In this document: positions 8,811 to 16,546 of the stretch, in pieces
Layout: each line of letters opens with the position of its first letter
How positions within the stretch are numbered: the stretch's first letter is position 1
From: JBOGCH01 sp051656645
GTDB lineage: Bacteria > Bacteroidota > Bacteroidia > Bacteroidales > Marinifilaceae
Direction: 5' to 3'
DNA: 64,000 nt
NCBI GenBank assembly: GCA_051656645.1
Contig: JBOGCH010000020.1
Span: forward strand, 154,512 to 218,511
Notes under the pieces: model-generated
Told to the model about the DNA's origin: nothing
Databases searched by the model: none
What the model saw: only the letters and a program-made list of their open reading frames with translations
Program-made: the position numbers and the translations under genes

Positions 8811-9010
8811 AATTTTTTTGATCTTAATTTGCTGATTATAGTAATTAATCCCACCGCAATGGATATGGTAAATGCCAGTGTCTGGAGATAGACGTTGAGA
8901 TCCTTAACCAATGGCATAAAATCAGTGAGCCACCCGGCACCTGCCGAGCTCACACTGACAACAGCGCCCTGTGTTTGTTTATCGCTAAAAAAAAGGAGTA
9001 ACTTGTGCAT
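8807..9010 (-). CDS. Holin-like protein, first gene of lysis cassette
   Basis: 67-aa protein with a hydrophobic segment LQTLAFTISIAVGLITII near the C-terminus, a weaker one near residues 17-33, and a basic tail (KLRSKKL). These are features of small holins. It precedes the endolysin with an ATGA overlap. It has its own late promoter (9032-9066), and its start codon lies inside an inverted repeat that overlaps that promoter, suggesting tight timing of lysis. Confidence 0.65.
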   Translation of the reverse strand: MHKLLLFFSDKQTQGAVVSVSSAGAGWLTDFMPLVKDLNVYLQTLAFTISIAVGLITIISKLRSKKL

Positions 9011-9043
9011 AACTATCTGTATTTGATAGATGCAAGTTACTCC
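8995..9043 (-). promoter_or_regulatory. Inverted repeat enclosing the holin start codon
   Basis: Arms GGAGTAACTTG (8995-9005) and CAAGTTACTCC (9033-9043), then CAT/ATG (9008-9010 with 9030-9032) and CTATC/GATAG (9013-9017 with 9025-9029). This makes 19 pairs with two 2-nt bulges. The ATG of the holin-like gene is paired in the stem. The other arm contains the promoter -7 box. Confidence 0.8.
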
Positions 9044-9066
9044 TCCGACTAAAAATATTAAAGGAC
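9032..9066 (-). promoter_or_regulatory. Phage late promoter upstream of lysis genes
   Basis: Minus-strand GTCCTTTA (9059-9066), 19-bp spacer, TAACTTGC (9032-9039). One of five sites with identical spacing. Confidence 0.7.
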
Positions 9067-9086
9067 AAATTTCATAATATGTTAAT

Positions 9087-9434
9087 TTAATCTATCTCAT
9101 CACTCAACACCCACCCATCCTCGTTTATAATTGTCGCGCAAAACTCTATCTTCCCATGCTCGCTTTCAATAGCCCGCAATTGTCGTTGTATGAGCAGACA
9201 CGTGCCCCACATTCTTATCTTTTTGCCATTGCGATGCAGTCTCAATTGCATATCTACGTATTGGTTTTCCTCCTCGGTTTTGTCGGGCAGGGGGTTGTGC
9301 GTTGGTCGTATCTCCCAGTCAAGCACGTCAAACATTTCACCCTCGAGTTCGCGCGGTTCGTGCTTCTTGCCTACAAATCCTCTCTTAAATGTAACGCCGA
9401 GTTCGGAAAACCTCGGAAACCTCTTTTTTGACAT
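9087..9434 (-). CDS. Hypothetical phage protein
   Basis: 115-aa protein that I do not recognise. It is basic at the N-terminus (MSKKRFPRFSELGVTFKRGF) and acidic at the C-terminus (NEDGWVLSDEID), and seems soluble. It overlaps the preceding gene by 50 bp and is the last gene before the lysis promoter, downstream of the retroelement RT. Whether it is part of the DGR is unknown. Confidence 0.6.
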   Translation of the reverse strand: MSKKRFPRFSELGVTFKRGFVGKKHEPRELEGEMFDVLDWEIRPTHNPLPDKTEEENQYVDMQLRLHRNGKKIRMWGTCLLIQRQLRAIESEHGKIEFCATIINEDGWVLSDEID

Positions 9435-9735
9435 CTTCTACAAATTTGTTATAATTAATAAATTCTGAATTGGTAGCATCGACAATCCCTTTGCGCATGA
9501 TTGCCATATCTTCCCCGTTTGGGTAATAGTATTTAACGATTTGATCTACGGTGACGTCGTACGTTGGAGTGCCTGTACATGGTACGCGCTCACACTCCCA
9601 CATCTCTACAGCGCTGTCGTTGTGCGTCACCTCTGTTAGTCGTATGTTTCTATTGTAATAATAGCTCTCATCACCTAGCTCCTCAATTGGAGGCATCTGC
9701 AGATCGCTGTATCCTTTTGTTCTGTTTTCTTTCAT
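9385..9735 (-). CDS. Hypothetical protein downstream of DGR reverse transcriptase
   Basis: 116 aa, unrecognised. It overlaps the end of the RT gene by 53 bp, so it is probably translationally linked. It is acidic with scattered aromatic residues (DESYYYNRNIRLTEV). It does not look like the basic four-helix Avd accessory protein of other DGRs. ATG at 9735 is chosen over TTG at 9744. It could be a tail-fibre chaperone or a DGR accessory factor; nothing in the sequence decides. Confidence 0.6.
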   Translation of the reverse strand: MKENRTKGYSDLQMPPIEELGDESYYYNRNIRLTEVTHNDSAVEMWECERVPCTGTPTYDVTVDQIVKYYYPNGEDMAIMRKGIVDATNSEFINYNKFVEDVKKEVSEVFRTRRYI

Positions 9736-10669
9736 ATCTTTCAAATAATTTGTTTAATAAATTTATGCAGTCAGCATGTTTTAACACTCCGTAATAGCTT
9801 GCAAGGCTCGTTTTGCTTCCTGCCTTTTTAAAGGCTGCCTTCTTTATCCTTTGCCTAACTAATGTATATTCAGGATGTATGATGTATCCCATAAAGTCGA
9901 TAGGTCTCTTATTAATGTCGTGCACTCCTCCCGTTGGTTTGATATTTAAATTTAGTCGCACCTTGATATATCTTTTTATATCATCTTGCCACTCAAGTAC
10001 TTGCTTTGCATCGTTGCCCATTATTCGGATATCATCCGCATATCGGATGTAGTATTTAATCTTTAGCACCTCCTTTGCGTAGTGGTCAACACAATTAAGC
10101 ATCAGGTTTGCAGCATGAGGAGAAAAAGGATTTCCAACAGGTAAGTCGCTCGATGAGCAGATAATATCATCGTGCAACTTGTGCAGTTGACTCCCCTTGA
10201 ATTTCGCATTAACCTCCTGGCTCAATATATCTGTATTGACGCTAGGATAAAATTTACGGATATCCATCTCGCTAAAATACCTTGTGCCTTCTCTGTCAGC
10301 ATCTATTGATAGTCTAACCTTTAAGAAACACGCTATCTGTCCTTTCCCCTCAATACAACAATACGAATCGTGTATCATTGTTTTGTTTGCCAATCGTTTT
10401 GTCTCCTCGAGCACGGCATGTTGTACGATTAAGTCAACAAAATGAGCTATCTTAACATGTCGCACCTTGCCGGATGCGCATATAATGTCTTTCTCTGTAT
10501 ACCCCTGTGATTTGTATTTGCCATCTTGTAACAATTTTTTAATTCGCTGTAAATTCTTTTCCTTGTTCTTATCGAACATTCGCGAGCGCCACTTCTTTTT
10601 GCCTTTCTTTGCTAAATAGTAGCCTTTCTCTACGTCGATACCTTCGTATCTAATTCTGATCCTCTTCAT
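9683..10669 (-). CDS. DGR reverse transcriptase
   Basis: 328-aa reverse transcriptase of the group II intron/DGR class. It carries the palm motifs EMDIRKFYPSVN (first catalytic Asp near residue 136), DLPVGNPFSPHAANLMLNCV (corresponding to the SQ-containing motif 4 of DGR RTs, here SP) and YIRYADDIRIM (YADD near 208-211), then a thumb region (LNLNIKPTGG ... IDFMGYII). There is no maturase, integrase or endonuclease domain, as expected for DGR enzymes. It would copy the TR RNA with adenine-specific errors and deliver the cDNA to VR. ATG at 10669 is preferred over TTG at 10708. Confidence 0.93.
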   Translation of the reverse strand: MKRIRIRYEGIDVEKGYYLAKKGKKKWRSRMFDKNKEKNLQRIKKLLQDGKYKSQGYTEKDIICASGKVRHVKIAHFVDLIVQHAVLEETKRLANKTMIHDSYCCIEGKGQIACFLKVRLSIDADREGTRYFSEMDIRKFYPSVNTDILSQEVNAKFKGSQLHKLHDDIICSSSDLPVGNPFSPHAANLMLNCVDHYAKEVLKIKYYIRYADDIRIMGNDAKQVLEWQDDIKRYIKVRLNLNIKPTGGVHDINKRPIDFMGYIIHPEYTLVRQRIKKAAFKKAGSKTSLASYYGVLKHADCINLLNKLFERYERKQNKRIQRSADASN

Positions 10670-10780
10670 ACCAGTGGAGCTTAACGCATCTTCGACCCAT
10701 GCTACCAATGCGTGTTAATATCTCTATATCTTTTACCTCAGCTTTCGCGTCACGGGTATGGCTGCACACCTTTTCTTTTC

Positions 10781-10893
10781 ACTTGAGCGAGCCCCGATGT
10801 TCGAGTTCGAGTTACGCGCCGCGTTGTTCGAGTTCACGTACCACGGAGAGCAGTTCCGACCGTTGTTCCACGTCCCGCCGACCAAACAGGCTC
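10781..10893 (-). repeat. DGR template repeat (TR)
   Basis: A 113-nt non-coding repeat between the variable gene and the RT gene. It aligns without gaps to 10971-11083 (offset 190) with 18 mismatches, all at positions where the TR coding strand has A. Read in the VR frame it contains nine AAC codons, the codon that gives widest diversity when adenines are mutated. Homology may continue less well to 10771 (seven more A-site changes and one C/T). Weak gapped similarity is also seen beyond 10893. Confidence 0.95.
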
Positions 10894-10931
10894 AAAGTAT
10901 GCCCGCCTTATATCTTCATTTTATGGAACTG

Positions 10932-13235
10932 CTAATCCACCTTGCGGTGGCGGGTTGACGGGCGTTCGGCACTGGAGCGAGCCCCGAGGCCCGAGCTCGA
11001 GTAACGCGCCGCGGCGTCCGAGGCCACGTACCACGGAGAGCAGAGCCGACCGATGGACCACGACCCGCCGACCAAACAGGCACTCCAAAGCGTCTGCCCA
11101 TCTGCAGGTGTCGGTGCGTAAAAATAACAAGCATAGCGTTTACCGCTTCCGCTACCTCCCAGCTCAGGAAGCATCCACTTGTTGTGCATTGTCTTTATCC
11201 AACTTTCGTTAATTGGCAGCAGTCCGGCGAGCGTATAACCTGCACTACCTTCGTTAAGTTCTGTTTCGCCGGGATTTAGAAGCCAAATCTCACGTTCGCG
11301 AGGGATGGTCACACCATCCTCTTCTCTTGGCCCGCGATGCGCGAAGTTGATGCCTGAAATCCACTGCCAGTGCGTTCCCGCCAAGTCATCCCATCCTCCA
11401 CAGCATAGATAATCGGTTGACATCTCCACACCAAGAATTCGCCATCTCTGTCCGATAGTTGTAAAAATATCTGCATCTAACGATAATTGATGATTGCTAT
11501 CTTTCCCGGTGATGGTAGCGATTTCGGCGGTTACATCATTCTTAATTTGCTTTCCGATCCAATAATCTGCACCGCGGTGCTGAAAGCACTCGTTACAATA
11601 GATGGCGTTAGCTACCACTTTATCTGCCTTTCCTCTTATGAAATCAGTAATTGTTTTGCTCACCATTCCATCGCCAAGCCCAAATTGTTTAACGCCATCC
11701 AGCATGCGATTAGGATTTCCATAACTCCAGTTGAACTGATTTAGCCACTCATACGTTTTGTGGTTAGCCCAATTTGTGCCCGATCCGCCGCGATACAATC
11801 CACCATCATTCACTCTCTCGGCCCACCAATCCGTGCAACAGTTGTGTATGATTATCATATTGCGGATTATCGAAAACATCTCATAGTTTTCAATTGTCCA
11901 TCCTGCACCTCTCTTGTTTGCGGCTACGAGCGCAGAGTATCGAGAAAAGTTAGCGTTGCGTCCAAGGCCTGAAAATTCGGTATCCGCATCCATGGATGCC
12001 GGCACGCCGCCTCTGAATTTAACATCCTCGTTATATACAGATGCAAGTTTACCCGTGTTTTGGTCAAGCGTGGAAAGACATGGAGCTGATAGAATGTCTT
12101 TATCTCGGTAGTCAGCGGGTACGCCATCTATTTCGAAATAATGCTCACTCATTAAGCGGTACTCCACGCCATTTATTGTGCGTGCCATCCAATAGAATGA
12201 GCCAGGTATAATTATCATTACTTGTCCGTCGGTGCCATCAAGGCACGATGGCGAACCGTCCGCTTTTTTATGCGCGGTAGTGCGATCGAGTAGATAATTT
12301 GTAGATAAATCATCGTTGATTAATGCAAGCTGTCTACCATTCCAAATAGGATCAATACGTAGTAGAGATTCGTTGTATGGCGTCCATTTGCAGGTGTCAG
12401 ATGTTGCGATACGAGTGACTCCATACACCATCATCTGGGCTGTTGGTAGTTGCGACAGCGGTATGACGCCGTTAACAAGGTCCGCCTTGCCGGCTAGCGC
12501 CGATGCATTATTGTCAACAACCCCCTGTGCGGCATCTTTCGCCGCATTGGTATCGGCGATAGCCTGTGTAGTGTCCGCTTGGCGCTTTTTCTCTGCAGTG
12601 TCGCGAGCTTTTTCCGCTGCAGTACGTGCGCTTTCGGCTGTTTCCACATTGCCGATAAGGCGATTCATCTCTGCAATTTTATTGTTGCCGGCAGTGATCA
12701 CGGCGGTAACGCGAGCTTCCCAGCCGTTGACGTATTGGGTAAACGATACGTTGTAATCCCTAAATAGCTCAATTAATTGAGCATCGATAGAGGTTAGTTT
12801 GTCGGCAAATGCTTTAACACGGTCCTGTTCGGCAAGAACACGCCCGGATTCGTTTTCCTGGCGTTGTAACTCTTGTCGTTGCGATGCCTGGTACAATTCG
12901 TTGATGTCGTTAAGTGTAGCTTGTCCGTTTTCAAGCAACGAATTGATTCTAATTTGGCTAGTCTCCACAAATTCATCAAACGAGATGTTATATGCTGCCA
13001 ACAATTCAATCAATTCCTTGTCAATTTCCACCATTCGCGCATTGACAGCCGCTGCCGCGTCTGTTGCCGGTTGTTTCAATCCGGCTATTTGTTCCGGCGT
13101 AAAGTCGGGATACAAAAAAGGCTTTCCCTTGATAATCGGTAATATCTCTGTTTTAACCTGATAATCAGGCACGATATAATCCAGATGCGAAGAGTCGCGG
13201 ATTATACCATTATACATTTCTACTTTAGCATCCAT
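10932..13235 (-). CDS. DGR-diversified tail/receptor-binding protein
   Basis: 767-aa variable protein. The N-terminal part (1 to about 270) has repeated helical segments predicted to form coiled coil (KELIELLAAYNISFDEFV, repeated as AQLIELFRDYNVSFTQYV), probably the trimeric tail attachment shaft. The C-terminal half resembles the C-type-lectin/formylglycine-enzyme fold of DGR targets and ends in GGSWSIGRLCSPWYV, where residues about 718-755 are encoded by VR. It probably binds the host surface. Its start overlaps the upstream tail gene by 11 bp. A TTG at 13259 is a less likely start. Confidence 0.88.
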   Translation of the reverse strand: MDAKVEMYNGIIRDSSHLDYIVPDYQVKTEILPIIKGKPFLYPDFTPEQIAGLKQPATDAAAAVNARMVEIDKELIELLAAYNISFDEFVETSQIRINSLLENGQATLNDINELYQASQRQELQRQENESGRVLAEQDRVKAFADKLTSIDAQLIELFRDYNVSFTQYVNGWEARVTAVITAGNNKIAEMNRLIGNVETAESARTAAEKARDTAEKKRQADTTQAIADTNAAKDAAQGVVDNNASALAGKADLVNGVIPLSQLPTAQMMVYGVTRIATSDTCKWTPYNESLLRIDPIWNGRQLALINDDLSTNYLLDRTTAHKKADGSPSCLDGTDGQVMIIIPGSFYWMARTINGVEYRLMSEHYFEIDGVPADYRDKDILSAPCLSTLDQNTGKLASVYNEDVKFRGGVPASMDADTEFSGLGRNANFSRYSALVAANKRGAGWTIENYEMFSIIRNMIIIHNCCTDWWAERVNDGGLYRGGSGTNWANHKTYEWLNQFNWSYGNPNRMLDGVKQFGLGDGMVSKTITDFIRGKADKVVANAIYCNECFQHRGADYWIGKQIKNDVTAEIATITGKDSNHQLSLDADIFTTIGQRWRILGVEMSTDYLCCGGWDDLAGTHWQWISGINFAHRGPREEDGVTIPREREIWLLNPGETELNEGSAGYTLAGLLPINESWIKTMHNKWMLPELGGSGSGKRYACYFYAPTPADGQTLWSACLVGGSWSIGRLCSPWYVASDAAARYSSSGLGARSSAERPSTRHRKVD
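10937..10950 (-). other. Hairpin downstream of VR
   Basis: Coding strand CCACC-GCAA-GGTGG, a 5-bp GC stem with a GNRA-type loop just after the variable repeat and before the stop codon. DGRs such as that of phage BPP-1 need a hairpin/cruciform just beyond VR for target recognition; this one is in the right place. Confidence 0.55.
10971..11083 (-). repeat. DGR variable repeat (VR)
   Basis: The 3' end of the variable tail gene. Changes from TR at coding level are, for example, AAC to TCC, ATC, CTC, GCC, GAC, TAC, AGC and GGC, giving Ser, Ile, Leu, Ala, Asp, Tyr and Gly at positions that the template would encode as Asn. Bases other than adenine are fully conserved over the block. Confidence 0.95.
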
Positions 13236-14979
13236 TGTTTGATAGTTTATTGATTTCAAATACTTTTAACAATTCACCTGTCACGCTACCGCCATCTTGC
13301 GTAATCACATACTCCAGATCGTACACCCCTGCCGGCAATCGGCGAGTGTGGTTAGATGTGAGATAGATGATAGCTACTGTTTTGTTGATAGCTATACCGC
13401 CGTCTTTGCTACAAAAGCTACACACGGCGCGCTTGTGTTTATCCCGTACAATGACGTGCATATCCAAATTAGATAGGTCACACGGGATATCGCTATCCGA
13501 CAACCTAATGGTTATCGTCTTGTCAGCTCCTTGGTTGATTTTAGTCATAAGTTTGTTTATAAAATTTCGTACATTATCTGCTTCCACTTGCGTCAAACCG
13601 TTGTAAACAGCCATCGGCAGGGCATCTATCAGCGAGCGCGACACTATATTGCGTTTAGCAATTAGCGTGTTGCTACAAAGCGTAGATTGTGTATTTCGCA
13701 AGTGTTCCTCACTCCAGTAGTCGTCGGACCAACGGTGACCGCCCATATAGGCAATGTTTGAGTTCCACAGCGCCTGGTTGTTGCCATCGAAAACATCCGG
13801 CACCAACACCGGCATTTGCCAAAGCCCTTCGTAGGTTCCTGTCAGCATCGTTATGCTGTGGCCATTAACACTGTCCTTGATTTCACGTAGCGATGGCGTA
13901 GTATCAAAAAACGCCACGAGTTTTTCAGGGTAAGGAAGTTGCACAGGATCCACCCCAGCATAGGAAGGAATAGCCGGGAATTTGTTCCGGGAATCATCGC
14001 AGAATACATATTCAAAGTCAGTATCGGACAAATCATCCTTTTCCACCGTAAGGTCTAAATCGGTAATAATTATATCTCGGAAACCATTATCTACAAGCGC
14101 CCATCTGTGCTTAGCTCGCAGAAATTCCTTAGCAGCAACCGCCGAGGCGCTGTCTAAAAATCCAGTGTTCTGGACAAATGAACTGGTAATATCACGCGTG
14201 GTCTCTCGGTTAAAGATGTCGTATCGGCCAACGCCCATCTCGCCCGTTGTCTGCTCTTTTTGTTTGCCCGTGCATACAAAGTAATCCACCACGCCAAACG
14301 AATTGACATAAGCGTAAGTACGCGCGTCAGCATCGGTATAATAAAGCTCCATGTCGGGATACACCGCCATGCCTGCCGCATTCTCGAATACAATGTGCAT
14401 AGAGGTGACGTTATCGGCATCCACCTCGCATTGCGCTGCTATCTTGGTGAGCGTCAAATTGAGTGTCCAGATATCGCCGGGGTGCGCGTCGTGCTTGAAT
14501 GTGCCAACCCGTGTTCCGTCTGAAAAGAGTATACAAGTACATACCAGGTATTGTTGTGGCCATACAGATATGCCATACTCTGCTAAGCGTGGTACACTGC
14601 GTACATATCCTTGATGAGATAGGATGTGTTGTCGCATAAACTGTCGTGTAGCGATAGGCATCATGCCAGCCGTGCCTCCATCGAGTAATGATAATTGAGA
14701 GGATGCACTTCCTGACGTGACACCCGTGGCATTTAGCGAAAAGTCGGTAAATGGATTGCGATATCGAGGGAAATATGTAGATGGCGCATGTTGCATGATA
14801 TATTCCCTAATCACATCGCGCAAGTCAAGAACGAGTTCGCCCGCTATTTGGTACGACGACGAAAACACTACACTACCATTTTTGATCACCTGTAAAGTAG
14901 ACACACCATCTCCTTTGTAGGAAAACGGAAACGTATCGTAGAGCAAACCACTATCAGATGGTAAATTAACTGTAAGCAT
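13225..14979 (-). CDS. Tail tip/baseplate-like structural protein
   Basis: 584-aa protein, probably beta-rich, starting MLTVNLPSDSGLLYDTFPF. It lies between the 487-aa tail protein and the variable receptor-binding protein. Position downstream of the tape measure gene and upstream of the fibre gene suggests a tail-tip or fibre-attachment role. I do not recognise a catalytic motif. It has its own late promoter (14996-15030), and its start codon is enclosed in a perfect 19-bp inverted repeat. Confidence 0.6.
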   Translation of the reverse strand: MLTVNLPSDSGLLYDTFPFSYKGDGVSTLQVIKNGSVVFSSSYQIAGELVLDLRDVIREYIMQHAPSTYFPRYRNPFTDFSLNATGVTSGSASSQLSLLDGGTAGMMPIATRQFMRQHILSHQGYVRSVPRLAEYGISVWPQQYLVCTCILFSDGTRVGTFKHDAHPGDIWTLNLTLTKIAAQCEVDADNVTSMHIVFENAAGMAVYPDMELYYTDADARTYAYVNSFGVVDYFVCTGKQKEQTTGEMGVGRYDIFNRETTRDITSSFVQNTGFLDSASAVAAKEFLRAKHRWALVDNGFRDIIITDLDLTVEKDDLSDTDFEYVFCDDSRNKFPAIPSYAGVDPVQLPYPEKLVAFFDTTPSLREIKDSVNGHSITMLTGTYEGLWQMPVLVPDVFDGNNQALWNSNIAYMGGHRWSDDYWSEEHLRNTQSTLCSNTLIAKRNIVSRSLIDALPMAVYNGLTQVEADNVRNFINKLMTKINQGADKTITIRLSDSDIPCDLSNLDMHVIVRDKHKRAVCSFCSKDGGIAINKTVAIIYLTSNHTRRLPAGVYDLEYVITQDGGSVTGELLKVFEINKLSNNGC

Positions 14980-15019
14980 AGTATCTTTTTTATTTTAAAA
15001 ATACTATGCTTACAGTTAA
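14966..15019 (-). promoter_or_regulatory. Perfect 19-bp inverted repeat over a start codon
   Basis: TTAACTGTAAGCATAGTAT (14966-14984) and its exact complement (15001-15019) with a 16-nt AT-only loop apart from one C. The start codon at 14977-14979 is in one arm. The other arm lies in the promoter spacer and -7 box. Confidence 0.9.
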
Positions 15020-15030
15020 AACTAAAGGAC
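14996..15030 (-). promoter_or_regulatory. Phage late promoter upstream of tail tip gene
   Basis: Minus-strand GTCCTTTA (15023-15030), 19-bp spacer, TATTTTTA (14996-15003). Transcripts from it would include the variable protein gene and the TR. Confidence 0.68.
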
Positions 15031-15033
15031 AAA

Positions 15034-16497
15034 TCACCCACGCATCACCACCATTGAGTGCTCCCGTATGCCATCTAACGTAAGGGTAATTTCCTGTTCG
15101 CGTACATAAAATTTCTTTCCTCGAATCAGGATATATCCGTTGTTAATTGCATCCTTTAACGCGAGTAGTTTATTGCTAGGTACCGCCTGTACCGTGATAT
15201 CGGCACGATATGCCATCATAAGTTGAGAAAAGCCATCGTGAAATTGAGCGTAGAGCGAAGGTAGTGATATTGATATTTCATAGGGATTATTTAGCGGTTC
15301 GGCCGACATGGTAGGAAAACCATCCACCCATCCGCGCGCAACAGACAAGCGGAATTGTTTGCCGAAAATAGCATAATCAGAGTGCGATCTATCGCCTCCT
15401 GAATACTCAGCCAAATCGCCCTTATTTATAATCGGATAGACTCTTGATTGTCCCTCCGGAATAAATCTACCTACTAGAGCTGTGTTACACTCCACCTCGT
15501 ACATATTGTCCGATATCCCGACCTCGTAACTGGTCATTCCGCTGTACTCGTCACCGCTCTCATCAATCAAGGCATAACCTGTATAACGTTCGTCTTTGTC
15601 AACCAGAGAGATGTCCATTTCGTTCATTACGTCTACGTCCGCTACCTTATTCTCAAGCTCTTTTTTCACGCTCACAATGTCAATTGTCTTTGAGTTCTCA
15701 TTCACGCAAAACTTGACATTAAATTTCTTTTCAATCTCTTCAATAAACGCATCAACCGAGATGGCCGGAAGAAAGTTTCTATAATAAAAATAAAGCGAAT
15801 CGACATTTGGAAAGCGCCTACAAATCATCACGATTGAATTAAAATGTGCCACACTGGTAAAAAAGTTTTTACCCACAGTATAGCCCATATTTTTAATCGT
15901 CTCCAGCAACACATAGCGTAAACGCATAAACATATATCGCACCACCCAATTCCTGTCGTGTACAAGCGGAAACGAAGAGTTTATATAATGATTCGCAACG
16001 TGCGGATGCACCGGGAGTGTAGCACACCGCGTCATCCCCTTATCGTAAAGCGGTGCCACGTAGTAGGGCATAGTAGGGCTATCTACAGAGCGTTTAAAAT
16101 CGTCAGACATTGCCACCTCGCTACTAAATATCTTGCGGTACGTATCTGCCGGAAACAAATCAATCAAATTAGTCACCGACGCCTTTTTCCAAAAGCTCCT
16201 ATTGTCTGCAGTAATAAAAAACTCCACCGTATCAGCGTGTACATCCGTAATTACCGCTTTACCCACCATAAGGACCAGCGCGCCATAAACTATTTTAGCG
16301 TCTCGTTCCTCCTGTTCCACGTCAACGTCCAGCCTATTTATAAAGCCAAACACCTCACGATTGGCAGATAACGACACCTCAAAAGGATAAGTAGTATCGC
16401 TATTCCTGTCGTTAAAAATCGGGTTGGTAAGTTTTAGCACCATCTCAAGGTCAGAGGGTAGCACTATCAATTTATTATCAATGTATATTCGTAGCAT
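15034..16497 (-). CDS. Tail protein (distal tail/tip candidate)
   Basis: 487-aa protein whose start (MLRIYIDNKLIVLPSDLEM, then LTNPIFNDRNSDTTYPFEVSL) is rich in beta strands. It is the first gene after the tape measure, the usual slot for a distal tail protein or tip component. No enzyme motif was seen. A 49-bp gap with a hairpin separates it from the tape measure gene. The assignment is positional. Confidence 0.5.
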   Translation of the reverse strand: MLRIYIDNKLIVLPSDLEMVLKLTNPIFNDRNSDTTYPFEVSLSANREVFGFINRLDVDVEQEERDAKIVYGALVLMVGKAVITDVHADTVEFFITADNRSFWKKASVTNLIDLFPADTYRKIFSSEVAMSDDFKRSVDSPTMPYYVAPLYDKGMTRCATLPVHPHVANHYINSSFPLVHDRNWVVRYMFMRLRYVLLETIKNMGYTVGKNFFTSVAHFNSIVMICRRFPNVDSLYFYYRNFLPAISVDAFIEEIEKKFNVKFCVNENSKTIDIVSVKKELENKVADVDVMNEMDISLVDKDERYTGYALIDESGDEYSGMTSYEVGISDNMYEVECNTALVGRFIPEGQSRVYPIINKGDLAEYSGGDRSHSDYAIFGKQFRLSVARGWVDGFPTMSAEPLNNPYEISISLPSLYAQFHDGFSQLMMAYRADITVQAVPSNKLLALKDAINNGYILIRGKKFYVREQEITLTLDGIREHSMVVMRG

Positions 16498-16513
16498 AAT
16501 GAGTAGGTTATGT

Positions 16514-16543
16514 TTTGGTCACCTCATTAGTGAGGCGACCAAA
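16514..16543. other. Intergenic hairpin in tail operon
   Basis: TTTGGTCACCTCA pairs with TGAGGCGACCAAA (13 bp, one G-T) around a 4-nt loop. There is no T-run on either strand. It may stabilise mRNA ends or pause transcription between the 487-aa tail gene and the tape measure gene. Confidence 0.5.
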
Positions 16544-16546
16544 TGG

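Noticed and set aside
9813..10052. Rightward ORF inside RT gene
   Set aside because: Antisense to conserved catalytic motifs of RT; shadow.
10699..10958. Small rightward ORFs across TR
   Set aside because: They are antisense shadows of the template repeat with no start signal or homologous pattern.
16514..16543. Terminator between tape measure and tail gene
   Set aside because: Good stem but no T-run in either direction and the operon continues.
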